From contig NZ_QJST01000008.1 in NCBI RefSeq assembly GCF_003226255.1, positions 1 to 64,000 on the forward strand: a stretch of 64,000 bases of DNA. Reading direction: 5' to 3'. Below, in pieces: positions 1 through 9,891 of the stretch. Position 1 is the first letter of the stretch. Every line of letters begins with the position of its first letter. The DNA comes from Idiomarina fontislapidosi. GTDB lineage: Bacteria; Pseudomonadota; Gammaproteobacteria; Enterobacterales; Alteromonadaceae. The notes under the pieces were generated by a model. That model searched no databases. It worked only from the letters and a program-made list of their open reading frames with translations, and was not told where the DNA came from. A program made the position numbers and the translations under genes.

Positions 1-81
1 TAGACACTCATTCAAAAGTTGCAATATTTCTTTGTTGCTTACTTTTGCAAGTGCCCACACAGTTTGCTTGGCTTGATATAT

Positions 82-93
82 TGTTAAAGAGCG
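82..93 (-). promoter_or_regulatory. rRNA leader boxA antitermination site
   Basis: On the minus strand this reads CGCTCTTTAACA, a match to the boxA element bound by NusB-S10 during rRNA antitermination. It is followed at 43-60 by CTGTGTGGGCACTTGC, which resembles the segment after boxA in enterobacterial rrn leaders. A GCTTCG-TTCC-CGAAGC hairpin (96-111) lies just upstream of boxA. Together with two promoters further upstream, this marks the leader of an rRNA operon whose 16S gene lies beyond the left edge. Confidence 0.8.
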
Positions 94-121
94 TTGCTTC
101 GTTCCCGAAGCAGGGATGCGT

Positions 122-149
122 ATTCTACATCCCTTTGCCAGCGCGTCAA
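122..149 (-). promoter_or_regulatory. rRNA operon P2 promoter
   Basis: Minus-strand TTGACG (149-144), a 16-bp spacer and TAGAAT (127-122). It lies about 75 bp downstream of the P1 hexamers and 30-40 bp upstream of boxA, the usual spacing of tandem rrn promoters. Hexamers and position are seen directly; activity is inferred. Confidence 0.7.
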
Positions 150-224
150 GTACTTTTTTCAACTCGTTTTGCTGGCCGTTATCACTTCCCGCTTTCGCGT
201 CTTTCTCTGTGACAACGGCGGCGA

Positions 225-280
225 ATTATAGAGATCCTATTCAGACTTGCAAGCACTTTTTTGAAATTAATTTTATATGG
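225..280 (-). promoter_or_regulatory. rRNA operon P1 promoter with UP-like AT-rich upstream element
   Basis: Minus-strand TTGCAA (252-247), a 16-bp spacer and a perfect TATAAT (230-225), followed by the GC-rich discriminator TCGCCGCC. Upstream (253-280) is very AT-rich with A and T tracts, as in the UP elements contacted by the RNA polymerase alpha C-terminal domain. The discriminator recurs at the spc promoter and in modified form at the S10 promoter, suggesting shared ppGpp/DksA control (inference). Confidence 0.78.
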
Positions 281-312
281 CTAGTTTTTACCCAACTTTG
301 TTGCTTTATTGT

Positions 313-340
313 TTGATTCGTGGGAACTTTTAACTATAAC
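313..340 (+). promoter_or_regulatory. candidate sigma70 promoter for the repeat-protein gene
   Basis: TTGATT (313-318), a 16-bp spacer and TATAAC (335-340), about 65 bp before the start codon of the plus-strand gene at 405. It diverges from the rrn promoters, so 1-404 is a two-way promoter region. Only the hexamers support it. Confidence 0.4.
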
Positions 341-404
341 TAACACACAAACTCACTAAGTAACTTAAACACGGACGTTACTCAGTAGTATTGGGGGAAT
401 TATA

Positions 405-1256
405 ATGCACGCTTATACGAGATTTTCGCTCGTGAGTATTTTTAGTGCGAGCTTATTCATCGCACCAGCAGTTGCAAAACCGTTTAATATTTATAGTGCA
501 GAGCCAACGAATCCTGTGATTGGTGTTAAAGCAAGTGAGATCGATCTCACTGCACTGACCGAGCGTGAAGTCAATTTAATCAAGAAATACAATAATGTCA
601 TTGATGACCACCTCAACTATAACTTCTCGATTACCCGTACCGTACGTATATTGGTGAATCACTACCCACAACACGTCAATCAAATATTAGTGGCTGCGTA
701 CCAACACTATCCAACGCGAATACCCTTAATTAATCGCGCTGTCATTCAAGTCGAGCCAGCACTTACGTCTGACGTGCTAACCACCACTCACCTGGTCGCA
801 CCGCAAGCATTTGATGAAACCATAGCGCAAGCCATAGATGTTGAGCCAAGCTATATCGATGATATCGTAACAACAGCTACCCAATTGGCGCCCGAAAAAT
901 TAGATACCATCGTACGTGTTGCTATAGTCAGTGAACCAAGAATGAGCGAAACGGTTGTTAAATCTGCCGCTGAAAGTGCGCCGAATGGCTTTCTAGATGC
1001 TGTGGTGTCATCCATAAAAGAAATACCGCAAGTCACTAAATCTGCCTTTGTAGCAGTTCGCGACTTTTTTAGTTTTAATGAATCAGATGAGCGACAGATA
1101 CCAGAAGCTGAACAATGGCAACGTTTTATCGTTGAAGCTAAAGCTCAAGGAATTACTCGGGCAGAATTAGAGTGGTTTAAAGAACAAGGATACTTAACCG
1201 AAGAACAGATTGCCCAGGTTTATTCGGAACGAAAAACCAGACAACCAACTAACTAG
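405..1256 (+). CDS. secreted alpha-helical protein with eight exact 15-residue repeats, function unknown
   Basis: A 283-aa protein with a Sec signal peptide (about residues 1-24, cut after AVA). I do not recognise the family. Residues 88-207 are eight tandem units of exactly 15 residues. Each begins with proline (88, 103, 118, 133, 148, 163, 178, 193, with a closing proline at 208), has a hydrophobic residue at about position 4, Ile/Val at about 8 and often Ala at about 11. The pattern suggests one amphipathic helix per unit and a short solenoid; residues 73-87 look like a degenerate extra unit. The last ~50 residues are charged and contain WFKEQGYLTEEQI, which resembles a short-C-terminal-domain-like helix pair. 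The start ATG follows GGGGGA by 6 nt. The gene ends in a terminator shared with the convergent rplQ. Confidence 0.75.
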   Translation: MHAYTRFSLVSIFSASLFIAPAVAKPFNIYSAEPTNPVIGVKASEIDLTALTEREVNLIKKYNNVIDDHLNYNFSITRTVRILVNHYPQHVNQILVAAYQHYPTRIPLINRAVIQVEPALTSDVLTTTHLVAPQAFDETIAQAIDVEPSYIDDIVTTATQLAPEKLDTIVRVAIVSEPRMSETVVKSAAESAPNGFLDAVVSSIKEIPQVTKSAFVAVRDFFSFNESDERQIPEAEQWQRFIVEAKAQGITRAELEWFKEQGYLTEEQIAQVYSERKTRQPTN

Positions 1257-1270
1257 TAAAAGAAAGGCAT

Positions 1271-1300
1271 AAAAAAAGCCGGCTCAAGAGCCGGCTTTTT
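1271..1300. terminator. bidirectional rho-independent terminator
   Basis: Stem GCCGGCTC/GAGCCGGC (1278-1295), flanked by seven A residues on the left and five T on the right, so it can act in both directions. It lies between the convergent repeat-protein gene and rplQ, ending the alpha operon on the minus strand. Confidence 0.9.
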
Positions 1301-1318
1301 ATTTGGGGTTTAGAAATC

Positions 1319-1738
<420 letters not shown>

Positions 1739-1755
1739 TCAATTACCAAGGCAAC

Positions 1756-2745
1756 TTAGTCGTTGTCGATCAAGCTTGCTGGTGGCCAGTTCTCAAGGCG
1801 CATGCCAAGAGATAAACCACGAGACGCCAAGACGTCTTTGATTTCAGTAAGCGATTTCTTACCTAGGTTAGGCGTTTTTAACAGCTCAACCTCGGTACGT
1901 TGTACTAAGTCACCAATGTACTGAATTGCTTCTGCCTTCAAGCAGTTTGCAGAACGAACAGTCAATTCTAAGTCATCTACCGGACGGAGTAGAATCGGAT
2001 CGAATTCCGGTTTCTCTTCCTTCTCTTCCGGCTCGCTGATATCACGAAGCTCGACGAACGCTTCTAGCTGTTCAGCTAGGATAGTAGCCGCTCGGCGAAT
2101 TGCTTCTTCAGGATCCAATGTGCCATTGGTTTCCATCTCGATGATCAGCTTGTCCAAGTCGGTGCGTTGTTCAACACGTGCAGCATCAACGCTGTACGCA
2201 ATACGCTCAACTGGACTGAAAGAGGCATCCACTAACAGACGACCGATCGGACGCTCCTCGTCATCTTCTGACTGACGAGCCGACGCAGGAACATAACCAC
2301 GACCACGTTCAACCTTAACACGCATGTTTAATTCATTGTCGCCAGTAAGGTGACAAACTACGTGCTCAGGATTGACGATTTCAACATCACCATCGTGCTG
2401 GAAATCACCTGCGGTTACAGGACCTGCACCGGATTTATTCAAGGTCAACGTCGCTTCGTCTTTACCTTCTAAGCTGACAGCCAGCCCTTTGAGGTTCAAC
2501 AAAATCTCGATGACATCTTCTTGCACGCCTTCTTTGCTGCTGTATTCGTGCAGCACGCCGTCGATTTCTACTTCAGTCACTGCACAGCCTGGCATTGACG
2601 ACAATAGAATACGACGTAAAGCATTGCCTAGGGTGTAACCAAAGCCACGCTCTAGAGGCTCCAGTGTCACCTTGGCGTGAGTCGTGCTAATTTGCTCGAT
2701 GTCAACTAACCTCGGCTTTAGGAATTCGGTAACAGAACCCTGCAT
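1756..2745 (-). CDS. rpoA: DNA-directed RNA polymerase alpha subunit
   Basis: A 329-aa protein, the same length as E. coli RpoA. The N-terminal dimerisation domain (1-235) carries the [10 protein letters not shown] segment that nucleates beta/beta' assembly. A flexible acidic linker (about 236-250, [11 protein letters not shown]) leads to the C-terminal domain with [20 protein letters not shown], which contacts UP elements and activators. Located between rpsD and rplQ as in the classical alpha operon. Confidence 0.99.
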   Translation of the reverse strand: MQGSVTEFLKPRLVDIEQISTTHAKVTLEPLERGFGYTLGNALRRILLSSMPGCAVTEVEIDGVLHEYSSKEGVQEDVIEILLNLKGLAVSLEGKDEATLTLNKSGAGPVTAGDFQHDGDVEIVNPEHVVCHLTGDNELNMRVKVERGRGYVPASARQSEDDEERPIGRLLVDASFSPVERIAYSVDAARVEQRTDLDKLIIEMETNGTLDPEEAIRRAATILAEQLEAFVELRDISEPEEKEEKPEFDPILLRPVDDLELTVRSANCLKAEAIQYIGDLVQRTEVELLKTPNLGKKSLTEIKDVLASRGLSLGMRLENWPPASLIDND

Positions 2746-2770
2746 TGTGTCCTCTCTCTATGCTTAAGCT

Positions 2771-3391
2771 TTACTTAGAGTAAAGCTCTACGATCAACTG
2801 TTCGTTAATTTCAGCAGACAAATCACTACGTTCTGGAAGACGTTTGAACTGACCTTCCATTTTGTTGCTGTCAACTTCTAACCAAACTGGCTTTTCACGC
2901 TGTTCAGAAAGTTCAAGCGCAGCACTGATACGTGCTTGCTTTTTCGCTTTCTCGCGAACAGACACAACATCTTCAGGGCGAACCGTGAATGATGGAATGT
3001 TAACCACTTGACCGTTAACAACGACCGCTTTGTGACTTACTAGCTGACGAGCTTCAGCGCGTGTAGACGCGAAACCCATACGATAAACTACGTTATCCAA
3101 ACGCTGTTCTAGCAACTGCAACAGGTTTTCACCGGTATTGCCTTTAAGACGAGCAGCTTCTTTGTAGTAGTTACGGAATTGCTTCTCTAAAACGCCGTAC
3201 ATACGACGTACTTTTTGCTTCTCGCGCAACTGAACACCGTAATCAGACAAACGGCCACGACGGGCACCATGCTGACCAGGAGCAGTTTCGATCTTACATT
3301 TAGAATCGATTGCGCGTACGCCGCTTTTCAAGAACAAATCTGTTCCTTCGCGACGGCTTAGCTTGAGTTTAGGACCCAAATATCTTGCCAT
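2771..3391 (-). CDS. rpsD: 30S ribosomal protein S4
   Basis: A 206-aa protein, identical in length to E. coli S4, a primary 16S rRNA binder and, in E. coli, the translational repressor of the alpha operon. It has the S4 RNA-binding fold (about residues 95-155, [21 protein letters not shown]) and the conserved N-terminus [16 protein letters not shown]. It lies 25 bp upstream of rpoA. Confidence 0.98.
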   Translation of the reverse strand: MARYLGPKLKLSRREGTDLFLKSGVRAIDSKCKIETAPGQHGARRGRLSDYGVQLREKQKVRRMYGVLEKQFRNYYKEAARLKGNTGENLLQLLEQRLDNVVYRMGFASTRAEARQLVSHKAVVVNGQVVNIPSFTVRPEDVVSVREKAKKQARISAALELSEQREKPVWLEVDSNKMEGQFKRLPERSDLSAEINEQLIVELYSK

Positions 3392-3420
3392 GATCTTTCT
3401 CCAACTATCGATTCACGCCT

Positions 3421-3810
3421 TTAAACGCGACGTTTCTTAGGCGGACGACAACCGTTGTGAGGAATAGGTGTCACATCGGTAATATTCGTGATGCGGTATC
3501 CTACTGCGTTCAGTGCGCGAATTGATGATTCACGACCTGGACCTGGACCGTTTACAAATACTTCCAAGTTTTTGAGACCATATTCCTTCGCCATTTCACC
3601 AGCACGCTCAGCAGCTACCTGCGCAGCGAACGGGGTTGATTTCCGTGAACCACGGAACCCAGATCCACCAGCTGTAGCCCATGCCAACGCATTACCTTGA
3701 CGGTCTGTGATGGTGATGATGGTGTTGTTGAAAGATGCATGCACGTGAGCCATGCCATCGGCGACTTGCTTTTTAACGCGCTTGCGAGAACGAGTTTGTG
3801 CTTTAGCCAT
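3421..3810 (-). CDS. rpsK: 30S ribosomal protein S11
   Basis: A 129-aa protein (E. coli 129). Conserved segments [19 protein letters not shown] and the C-terminal [10 protein letters not shown] identify S11, which lies in the platform of the 30S subunit near the E-site mRNA. Second gene of the alpha operon, 13 bp after rpsM and 29 bp before rpsD. Confidence 0.98.
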   Translation of the reverse strand: MAKAQTRSRKRVKKQVADGMAHVHASFNNTIITITDRQGNALAWATAGGSGFRGSRKSTPFAAQVAAERAGEMAKEYGLKNLEVFVNGPGPGRESSIRALNAVGYRITNITDVTPIPHNGCRPPKKRRV

Positions 3811-3823
3811 TACTCAATCCCCC

Positions 3824-4180
3824 TTATTTCTTAATCGGTTTGCGCGGACCTTTACGAGTGCGCGCGTTTGTCTTAGTGCGCTGTCCACGTAAAGGGAGGC
3901 TGCGACGATGACGAAGACCACGGAAACATCCGAGATCCATCAACCGTTTGATGTTCATTGAAACTTCGCGACGCAGGTCACCTTCGACTACGTACTTAGC
4001 TACTGCTTCACGAAGAACGTCTAATTTCTCTTCTGACAATGTACCGATCTGGGTATTTTCAGCAATGCCCGCTGCTTCGCAAATTGCGCTAGAGCGAGTA
4101 CGACCAATACCATAGATTGCAGTCAATGCAATCACCGCGTGTTTATTGTCAGGAACGTTAATGCCAGCGATACGGGCCAC
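3824..4180 (-). CDS. rpsM: 30S ribosomal protein S13 (GTG start)
   Basis: A 118-aa protein, the E. coli length, beginning (M)[14 protein letters not shown] and ending in the basic tail [17 protein letters not shown]13 sits in the 30S head and contacts P-site tRNA and 23S rRNA. Two in-frame GTG codons are possible; the inner one (4180-4178) is chosen because it gives the family N-terminus and lies 8 nt from AGGAG, while the outer GTG is only 2 nt away. First gene of the alpha operon. Confidence 0.97.
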   Translation of the reverse strand: MARIAGINVPDNKHAVIALTAIYGIGRTRSSAICEAAGIAENTQIGTLSEEKLDVLREAVAKYVVEGDLRREVSMNIKRLMDLGCFRGLRHRRSLPLRGQRTKTNARTRKGPRKPIKK

Positions 4181-4203
4181 TAACACGTCTCCTTTAATTT
4201 GTA

Positions 4204-4221
4204 GGCTTCAGTTGAAAAGCC
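4204..4221 (-). promoter_or_regulatory. hairpin in the alpha-operon leader
   Basis: Minus-strand GGCTT and AAGCC arms around an 8-nt loop, between the predicted alpha promoter and the rpsM ribosome binding site. In E. coli, S4 represses this operon through a structured rpsM leader. This leader would be only about 40 nt, so a similar role is inference. Confidence 0.35.
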
Positions 4222-4225
4222 CGTT

Positions 4226-4254
4226 AGGATACTCAACCGATTGCCGAATTGCAA
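4226..4254 (-). promoter_or_regulatory. candidate alpha-operon promoter
   Basis: Minus-strand TTGCAA (4254-4249), a 17-bp spacer and TATCCT (4231-4226), between rpmJ and rpsM. This is where the E. coli alpha promoter lies. The -35 is good and the -10 moderate. Confidence 0.45.
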
Positions 4255-4260
4255 ATACTA

Positions 4261-4290
4261 AAGGTGGCGACCCTAAAGTCGCCGCCCTTT
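4261..4290 (-). terminator. stem-loop after rpmJ, possible end of the spc transcript
   Basis: On the minus strand AAAGG-GCGGCGAC is followed by a TTTAGG loop and GTCGCC-A-CCTTT, a GC-rich stem with a small internal asymmetry, then a weak TTTAGTATTT run. It is 8 bp after the rpmJ stop and just before the alpha promoter, so it may partly separate the spc and alpha operons. Confidence 0.5.
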
Positions 4291-4298
4291 CCTTCGAA

Positions 4299-4412
4299 TC
4301 AACCTTGCCGTTGCTTATGCTTTGCATCAGTGCAAATCACGCGCACAACACCGTTGCGCTTGATGATTTTGCAGTTACGGCAGATTTTCTTCACGGAAGC
4401 ACGAACTTTCAT
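4299..4412 (-). CDS. rpmJ: 50S ribosomal protein L36
   Basis: A 37-aa protein beginning [15 protein letters not shown] and ending HKQRQG. The zinc-ribbon ligands are present (C11, C14, C27, H33), so this is the zinc-binding (C+) paralogue type. L36 is a late-assembling 50S protein. It starts 25 bp after secY with a good GGAGAG ribosome binding site and closes the spc operon. Confidence 0.96.
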   Translation of the reverse strand: MKVRASVKKICRNCKIIKRNGVVRVICTDAKHKQRQG

Positions 4413-4437
4413 TGCTACTCTCCGTTTCTACCTAACC

Positions 4438-5766
4438 TTAGCGACCGTAGCCTTTCAGGTTAGCCTTTTTAAGTACAGAATCGTATTGATGAGACATCAT
4501 ATGCGTCTGTACCTGTGCCATAAAGTCCATGATGACTACCACAATAATCAGTAGCGATGTGCCACCGAAATAGAACTGAACGTTCCAAGCGATCATCATA
4601 AACTCAGGAACCAAACATACAAAGGTAATGTATAGCGCGCCTGCCAACGTCAAGCGAGTCATTACTTTATCGATGTATCTAGACGTTTGTTCACCTGGGC
4701 GAATACCCGGGATGAACGCTCCAGATTTTTTCAAATTATCTGCTGTTTCACGCGGGTTGAAAACCAACGCTGTGTAGAAAAAGCAGAAGAAAATAATCGC
4801 AGCCGCATATAGTAACACATAAAGAGGCTGACCTGGAGATAAAGTCATAGAAACTTGTTGCAGTACATCTGCAACAACACCGTCACCTGAACCAAACCAA
4901 GTCGCGATAGTACCTGGGAACAGGATGATACTTGATGCGAAAATCGGTGGAATAACACCCGCCATATTAACTTTCAATGGCAAGTGTGTACTTTGTGCCG
5001 CGAATACCTTACGTCCTTGTTGACGCTTAGCATAGTTAACAACGATACGACGTTGGCCACGCTCCACGAAAACAACAAAGTAAGTAACCGCTAACACGAT
5101 TACACCAATAAGCAACAAGAGTAATATATTTAAATCGCCTTGACGCGCCTGTTCTGCTGTCTGACCGATAGCAGAAGGCAAGCCTGCAACAATACCCACG
5201 AAAATCAGGATAGAGATACCGTTACCGATGCCTCGTTCAGTAATTTGCTCACCTAACCACATTAAGAACATGGTACCAGTGACCAAACTCACCACAGCGG
5301 TGAAGTAAAACTGAAAGCCTGGGTCAATGACTAGGCCAGGCATCAAGTTAGGTAAGCCCGTGGCGATCCCTATTGACTGGAATGTAGCAAGGATCAGCGT
5401 ACCCCAACGAGTGTACTGACTTATCTTGCGACGTCCTGCCTCACCTTCTTTCTTCAATTCTGCTAGGCGTGGGTGAACCACCGTTGCCAATTGCATAATA
5501 ATCGAAGCAGAGATGTAAGGCATGATTCCCAGCGCAAAAACGGATGCACGCTCAAGTGCACCACCGCTGAACATGTTAAACATGGCAACGATGGTGTCCT
5601 TTTGCTGTGAAAACAGCTGAGCTAACACGGCGGCATCAATACCAGGAATAGGCACAAAGGAGCCCGCTCGGAAGACGATAATCGCTCCTAACACAAACAA
5701 CAGGCGACGCTTGAGTTCCGACAAGCCACCTTGCGCTCGATTTGATTCCAATCCTGGTTTAGCCAT
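4438..5766 (-). CDS. secY: preprotein translocase subunit SecY
   Basis: A 442-aa polytopic inner-membrane protein (E. coli 443), the channel of the SecYEG translocon. Ten membrane segments are evident. The N-terminus contains [11 protein letters not shown]; the C-terminal segment with [20 protein letters not shown] is the conserved cytosolic loop that binds SecA and ribosomes. Five bp separate it from rplO. Confidence 0.98.
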   Translation of the reverse strand: MAKPGLESNRAQGGLSELKRRLLFVLGAIIVFRAGSFVPIPGIDAAVLAQLFSQQKDTIVAMFNMFSGGALERASVFALGIMPYISASIIMQLATVVHPRLAELKKEGEAGRRKISQYTRWGTLILATFQSIGIATGLPNLMPGLVIDPGFQFYFTAVVSLVTGTMFLMWLGEQITERGIGNGISILIFVGIVAGLPSAIGQTAEQARQGDLNILLLLLIGVIVLAVTYFVVFVERGQRRIVVNYAKRQQGRKVFAAQSTHLPLKVNMAGVIPPIFASSIILFPGTIATWFGSGDGVVADVLQQVSMTLSPGQPLYVLLYAAAIIFFCFFYTALVFNPRETADNLKKSGAFIPGIRPGEQTSRYIDKVMTRLTLAGALYITFVCLVPEFMMIAWNVQFYFGGTSLLIIVVVIMDFMAQVQTHMMSHQYDSVLKKANLKGYGR

Positions 5767-5771
5767 GAGAC

Positions 5772-6206
5772 CTATCCTTCGATGTTTCCGCCAGCAGCTT
5801 CAATAGCTTCGCGAGCGCCTTTTGTAACTTTAAGACCTTTAACAGCTACTTTACGGCTGATTTCGCCAGACTTAATGACTTTAGCAGCCAATGCATCTTT
5901 ACGAACCAGGTTAGCCGCTTTAAGCGCTGCCAAGTCAACGACATCGCCGTCAACTTTTGCGATCTCAGCTAGGTTTACTTCAGCCGTCAATGCCGCTTTA
6001 CGTGAAGTAAAGCCAAACTTCGGCAAACGACGTTGAATTGGCATTTGACCGCCCTCGAAACCTGGCTTCACGGTACCGCCAGAACGAGACTTCTGACCTT
6101 TATGACCACGAGCACCAGTCTTACCGAGACCAGAACCAATACCACGACCTAAGCGCTTCTTACTGCTTTTTGCACCCGGTGCAGGAGCAAGAGTATTAAG
6201 TTTCAT
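5772..6206 (-). CDS. rplO: 50S ribosomal protein L15
   Basis: A 144-aa protein, same length as E. coli L15. The Gly/Lys/Arg-rich N-terminal extension ([20 protein letters not shown]) threads into 23S rRNA. Lies 3 bp after rpmD and 5 bp before secY, implying translational coupling within the spc operon. Confidence 0.98.
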   Translation of the reverse strand: MKLNTLAPAPGAKSSKKRLGRGIGSGLGKTGARGHKGQKSRSGGTVKPGFEGGQMPIQRRLPKFGFTSRKAALTAEVNLAEIAKVDGDVVDLAALKAANLVRKDALAAKVIKSGEISRKVAVKGLKVTKGAREAIEAAGGNIEG

Positions 6207-6209
6207 CGC

Positions 6210-6392
6210 TTAGTCCTCCACCTTAACCATATAAATTACTTGGTTCACCATACCGCGGACTGCAGCAGTGTCTTCCAACTCTACTGTGTGACCAATACGG
6301 CGGAGACCCAAGCCACGTAGTGTAGCTTTATGTTTCGGTAAACGACCGATAGAGCTACGCGTCTGTGTTACTTTTAATGTCTTTTTCGCCAT
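6210..6392 (-). CDS. rpmD: 50S ribosomal protein L30
   Basis: A 60-aa protein with the L30 core [19 protein letters not shown] and [17 protein letters not shown]30 packs on 23S rRNA near 5S rRNA. It sits 6 bp after rpsE and 3 bp before rplO. Confidence 0.97.
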   Translation of the reverse strand: MAKKTLKVTQTRSSIGRLPKHKATLRGLGLRRIGHTVELEDTAAVRGMVNQVIYMVKVED

Positions 6393-6398
6393 TGTTCA

Positions 6399-6899
6399 CT
6401 ACCCCAGTATCTCGTCAACGCGCAATCCACGCTTAGCCGCTACTTGCTCAGGCGACTTCATGTCGTTCAATGCTTTAATAGTTGCACGAACAACGTTGAT
6501 TGGGTTGGTTGAACCATATGCTTTTGAAAGCACGTTATGAACACCTGCGACTTCCAATACCGCACGCATCGCACCACCTGCGATGATACCGGTACCTTCA
6601 GAGGCTGGTTGCATATATACCTGTGAACCTGAGTGACGGCCTTTAACAGGGTGCTGTAAGGTATCACCCTTAAGCTGCACGGTCACCATGTTGCGACGTG
6701 CTTTTTCCATCGCTTTCTGGATAGCGGCAGGCACTTCACGTGCTTTACCGTAACCGAAACCGACTTTACCTTTGCCATCGCCAACCACAGTCAGTGCAGT
6801 GAAGCTAAAGATACGACCACCTTTAACAACTTTTGCTACACGATTAACTGTGATCAACTTTTCGATCAGTTCACCGTTTTGAGCTTCTACATTTGCCAT
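6399..6899 (-). CDS. rpsE: 30S ribosomal protein S5
   Basis: A 166-aa protein (E. coli 167). The dsRNA-binding-like N-terminal domain has [18 protein letters not shown], and the C-terminal domain has [16 protein letters not shown]5 lines the mRNA entry tunnel and affects decoding accuracy. Nine bp downstream of rplR in the spc operon. Confidence 0.98.
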   Translation of the reverse strand: MANVEAQNGELIEKLITVNRVAKVVKGGRIFSFTALTVVGDGKGKVGFGYGKAREVPAAIQKAMEKARRNMVTVQLKGDTLQHPVKGRHSGSQVYMQPASEGTGIIAGGAMRAVLEVAGVHNVLSKAYGSTNPINVVRATIKALNDMKSPEQVAAKRGLRVDEILG

Positions 6900-6908
6900 G
6901 TTCGTCTC

Positions 6909-7262
6909 CTAGAACTGAAGTCCAGCTTCACGCGCAGCGTCTGCTAATGCAGCAACGCGACCGTGGTATTTAAAACCACTGCGGTCGAAAGTAACGTCTT
7001 TGATACCTTTCTCAACCGCGCGTTCAGCGATAACTTTACCCACAACCTTAGCGGCATCAGCATTACCTGTTTTTTCCACTTGGTCACGGATCGCTTTTTC
7101 AACCGTCGAAGCGGCTGCTAGCACTTCAGATCCGTTAGGTGCGATCAACTGTGCATAAATGTGTCGTGGCGTACGGTGTACAACCAGACGGTTTGCACCC
7201 AACTCTTTGATTTGTTTACGTGCGCGAGTAGCACGACGTAAGCGAGCTGCTTTCTTGTCCAT
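6909..7262 (-). CDS. rplR: 50S ribosomal protein L18
   Basis: A 117-aa protein, same length as E. coli L18, a 5S rRNA binder of the central protuberance. Basic N-terminus [20 protein letters not shown] and C-terminus [20 protein letters not shown] are diagnostic. Located 9 bp after rplF. Confidence 0.98.
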   Translation of the reverse strand: MDKKAARLRRATRARKQIKELGANRLVVHRTPRHIYAQLIAPNGSEVLAAASTVEKAIRDQVEKTGNADAAKVVGKVIAERAVEKGIKDVTFDRSGFKYHGRVAALADAAREAGLQF

Positions 7263-7271
7263 CGTATTACC

Positions 7272-7805
7272 CTACTTTTTCTTGGCTTCTTTACGGCGCA
7301 CTTGCTCATCCGAATAACGAACACCTTTACCTTTATAAGGTTCAGGTTTGCGATATGCGCGGATGTTAGCTGCAACTTGTCCAACAAGCTGCTTATTTGC
7401 GCCCTTAACGACAACCTCAGTTTGAGAAGGAGTTTCGATTGTGATTCCTTCTGGAATCTCGAACTCTACAGGGTGTGAGAAGCCCAAAGTTAGGTTTAGT
7501 TTTTTACCTTGCGCTTGCGCACGGTAACCAACACCCATCAATTGCAGCTTACGTTCGAACCCTTTGCTTACTCCAACTACCATATTGTTTAGCAACGCAC
7601 GCGCAGTACCAGCTTGCGCAGTAGAGTTTGCAACTCCTTCGCGCGGTACAGTGCGTAGCTCGTTCTCTTCTTGAACAAGCTCAACTGCGTCGTTAACAAC
7701 GTGACTCAGTGAGCCTTGGGCACCCTTAATGGTAACTTCCTGACCGTTTAGCGTAACTTCAACGCCAGCAGGAATCTCAATAGGTGCTTTAGCAACACGT
7801 GACAT
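7272..7805 (-). CDS. rplF: 50S ribosomal protein L6
   Basis: A 177-aa protein, same length as E. coli L6, with two duplicated RNA-binding folds. The signature [20 protein letters not shown] and the C-terminal [14 protein letters not shown] are present. L6 lies near the factor-binding centre. Fourteen bp follow rpsH. Confidence 0.98.
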   Translation of the reverse strand: MSRVAKAPIEIPAGVEVTLNGQEVTIKGAQGSLSHVVNDAVELVQEENELRTVPREGVANSTAQAGTARALLNNMVVGVSKGFERKLQLMGVGYRAQAQGKKLNLTLGFSHPVEFEIPEGITIETPSQTEVVVKGANKQLVGQVAANIRAYRKPEPYKGKGVRYSDEQVRRKEAKKK

Positions 7806-7819
7806 CTCCTACCTCCTAA

Positions 7820-8212
7820 TTACGCTACGTAACCGATGACTTCGCCACCAAGACCAGCTTGGCGAGCGGCACGGTCGGTCATGAGGCCTTTCGATGTTGA
7901 AACAACAGCGATACCCAGACCACCCATCACGTTAGGCAACTCGTTGCGTTTTTTGTAAATACGCAGACCAGGGCGACTAACGCGCTCGATAGATTCAATA
8001 ACTGGCTTTCCTTCGAAGTATTTAAGTTCGATTTCAAGCTCAGGTTTAGCAGTACTCTCAGTGCGGTAATCAACAATGAAACCTTCTTTCTTAAGCACTT
8101 CGGCGATTGCCACTTTTTGCTTAGATGAAGGCATCTTTACTGACACTTTGTTAGCACCTTGAGCGTTGCGAATGCGTGTGAACATATCCGCAATTGGATC
8201 TTGCATGCTCAT
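7820..8212 (-). CDS. rpsH: 30S ribosomal protein S8
   Basis: A 130-aa protein (E. coli 130), starting [18 protein letters not shown] and ending [12 protein letters not shown]8 binds helix 21 of 16S rRNA and, in E. coli, represses the spc operon by binding mRNA near rplE. Follows rpsN by 26 bp. Confidence 0.98.
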   Translation of the reverse strand: MSMQDPIADMFTRIRNAQGANKVSVKMPSSKQKVAIAEVLKKEGFIVDYRTESTAKPELEIELKYFEGKPVIESIERVSRPGLRIYKKRNELPNVMGGLGIAVVSTSKGLMTDRAARQAGLGGEVIGYVA

Positions 8213-8238
8213 ATTTGCTTTCTCCCGTGATTCGTGGC

Positions 8239-8544
8239 TTACCAGCTAGCTTTTTTCAAGCCAGGAATTTCACCGCGCATCGCCATCTCACGCACCTTGA
8301 TTCGACTCATGCCGAACTTACGGAGGAAACCGTGAGGACGACCAGTGATACGACAACGATTACGTTGACGTGTCGGACTGGCATCACGTGGGAGCTGTTG
8401 CAATTTAAGTACGGCTTCCCAACGCTCTTCGTCTGATGCTTTCGGGTCATTAATGACCGCTTTCAGTGCATTGCGTTTTTCTGCGTATTTTGACGCAAGC
8501 TTTGCTCGCTTCGCGTCACGCGCTTTCATTGACTGTTTTGCCAT
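8239..8544 (-). CDS. rpsN: 30S ribosomal protein S14 (zinc-independent type)
   Basis: A 101-aa protein (E. coli 101), ending [24 protein letters not shown]. The long form lacks the CxxC pairs of the short zinc-ribbon form, so no zinc is needed. It sits in the 30S head, between rplE and rpsH in the spc operon. Confidence 0.98.
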   Translation of the reverse strand: MAKQSMKARDAKRAKLASKYAEKRNALKAVINDPKASDEERWEAVLKLQQLPRDASPTRQRNRCRITGRPHGFLRKFGMSRIKVREMAMRGEIPGLKKASW

Positions 8545-8555
8545 AACTCTACACC

Positions 8556-9095
8556 TTACTTTCTGAACGGGAAGTTAAAGGCAGCTAGCAAAGCACGAGC
8601 TTCGTCATCTGTGCCAGCATTAGTGGTAATGGTGATATCCAGACCACGTACCTTGTCGACTTTGTCATAGTCGATTTCCGGAAAGATGATCTGCTCACGA
8701 ACACCCATGCTGTAGTTACCACGACCATCAAACGACTTAGGGTTGAGGCCACGGAAGTCACGGATACGTGGAATTGCAATCGAGATTAGACGTTGCAAAA
8801 AGTCCCACATACGCTCGCCGCGCAGAGTTACCTTACAGCCAATCGGGAAGCCTTCACGGATTTTGAAACCGGCGACAGACTTGCGCGCTACAGTACGAAT
8901 TGGCTTTTGACCAGAGATTGCCTCTAAGTCTGCCACTGCATTGTCAAGTACTTTTTTGTCAGCCAGAGCTTCACCAACACCCATGTTAAGGGTGATTTTC
9001 TCAATCCGAGGGACTTGCATGACGCTGTTGTAGCTGAACTCTTTCATCAGTCCAGGAACTACCGATTCTTTATAAAAATCATGCAGTTTCGCCAT
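8556..9095 (-). CDS. rplE: 50S ribosomal protein L5
   Basis: A 179-aa protein (E. coli 179). Segments [34 protein letters not shown] and [15 protein letters not shown] identify L5, which links 5S rRNA to the central protuberance and touches P-site tRNA. Twenty bp after rplX. Confidence 0.98.
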   Translation of the reverse strand: MAKLHDFYKESVVPGLMKEFSYNSVMQVPRIEKITLNMGVGEALADKKVLDNAVADLEAISGQKPIRTVARKSVAGFKIREGFPIGCKVTLRGERMWDFLQRLISIAIPRIRDFRGLNPKSFDGRGNYSMGVREQIIFPEIDYDKVDKVRGLDITITTNAGTDDEARALLAAFNFPFRK

Positions 9096-9115
9096 CGTAA
9101 AACTCCAAAATTGAA

Positions 9116-9430
9116 TTAAATGATTGCGTTGTTCGATTTGAAGAAACGGACTTTTTTGCCGTCTTCGAATCGGAATCCAACACGATCTGCTTTACCTGTC
9201 TCTGGGTTAAGGATCGCTACGTTAGAAATATGGATTGGTGCTTCTTGTTCAACGATGCCACCAGATTCACCTAAAGCCGGGTTCGGCTTTTGGTGTTTCT
9301 TGACAACGTTAACACCTTCCACAATCACGCGATTCTTATCGGTAAGAACTTTAAGGACTTTGCCTTGCTTGCCCTTGTCCTTACCGGCCAGGACGACTAC
9401 TTCGTCATCACGTTTAATTTTTGCCGCCAT
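9116..9430 (-). CDS. rplX: 50S ribosomal protein L24
   Basis: A 104-aa protein (E. coli 104). The KOW motif [20 protein letters not shown] is near the N-terminus. L24 is an assembly initiator near the tunnel exit. It lies 10 bp after rplN. Confidence 0.98.
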   Translation of the reverse strand: MAAKIKRDDEVVVLAGKDKGKQGKVLKVLTDKNRVIVEGVNVVKKHQKPNPALGESGGIVEQEAPIHISNVAILNPETGKADRVGFRFEDGKKVRFFKSNNAII

Positions 9431-9440
9431 AATGGACTCC

Positions 9441-9809
9441 TTATAAAACTTCTGGTGCCAACGAGATAATCTTCATAAACTGCTCTGAACGCAGTTCACG
9501 AGTTACCGGACCGAAGATACGAGTACCAATTGGCTGTTGGTTGTTGTTTAACAACACAGCCGCGTTGCGGTCAAAACGGATGACCGACCCGTCTTGACGA
9601 CGGACGCCTTTTCTGGTGCGAACGACCACCGCATTCACAACATCGCCTTTCTTCACCTTACCGCGCGGAATTGCTTCCTTGACAGTAACTTTGATGATAT
9701 CACCGATGTTCGCGTAGCGGCGGTGCGAACCACCTAGAACCTTAATACATTGTACGCTGCGCGCGCCGGAGTTATCGGCAACGTCCAGGGTAGTTTGCAT
9801 TTGGATCAT
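9441..9809 (-). CDS. rplN: 50S ribosomal protein L14
   Basis: A 122-aa protein starting [20 protein letters not shown] and ending [17 protein letters not shown]14 sits at the subunit interface and forms bridge B8. It is the first gene of the spc operon. Its usual upstream neighbour rpsQ lies 12 kb away, so this operon depends on its own promoter. Confidence 0.98.
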   Translation of the reverse strand: MIQMQTTLDVADNSGARSVQCIKVLGGSHRRYANIGDIIKVTVKEAIPRGKVKKGDVVNAVVVRTRKGVRRQDGSVIRFDRNAAVLLNNNQQPIGTRIFGPVTRELRSEQFMKIISLAPEVL

Positions 9810-9828
9810 TTCAGTGCCCCGCTTAGTT

Positions 9829-9851
9829 AAAAAAACAGACCCTCTCGGGTC
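9829..9851 (-). terminator. terminator-like attenuator candidate in the spc leader
   Basis: Minus strand GACCC-GAGA-GGGTC (9851-9838), then TG and seven T (9835-9829). It lies between the spc promoter (about 9892) and the rplN start (9809), so it would act on nascent spc mRNA rather than end a preceding gene. The stem is short (5 bp) but GC-rich. A second small stem, CCCTT/AAGGG, occupies 9871-9885. Confidence 0.55.
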
Positions 9852-9891
9852 GTGCTGCCTTTTGGTTTTTCCCTTATAAAAAGGGCGGCGA

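Noticed and set aside
1-60. 16S rRNA gene inside the window
   Set aside because: Only the leader after boxA is present; no 16S 5' end (AGAGTTTGATC-type) is visible.
4146-4554. Plus-strand frames across the rpmJ region
   Set aside because: They are antisense to rpsM, rpmJ and secY, which are certain.
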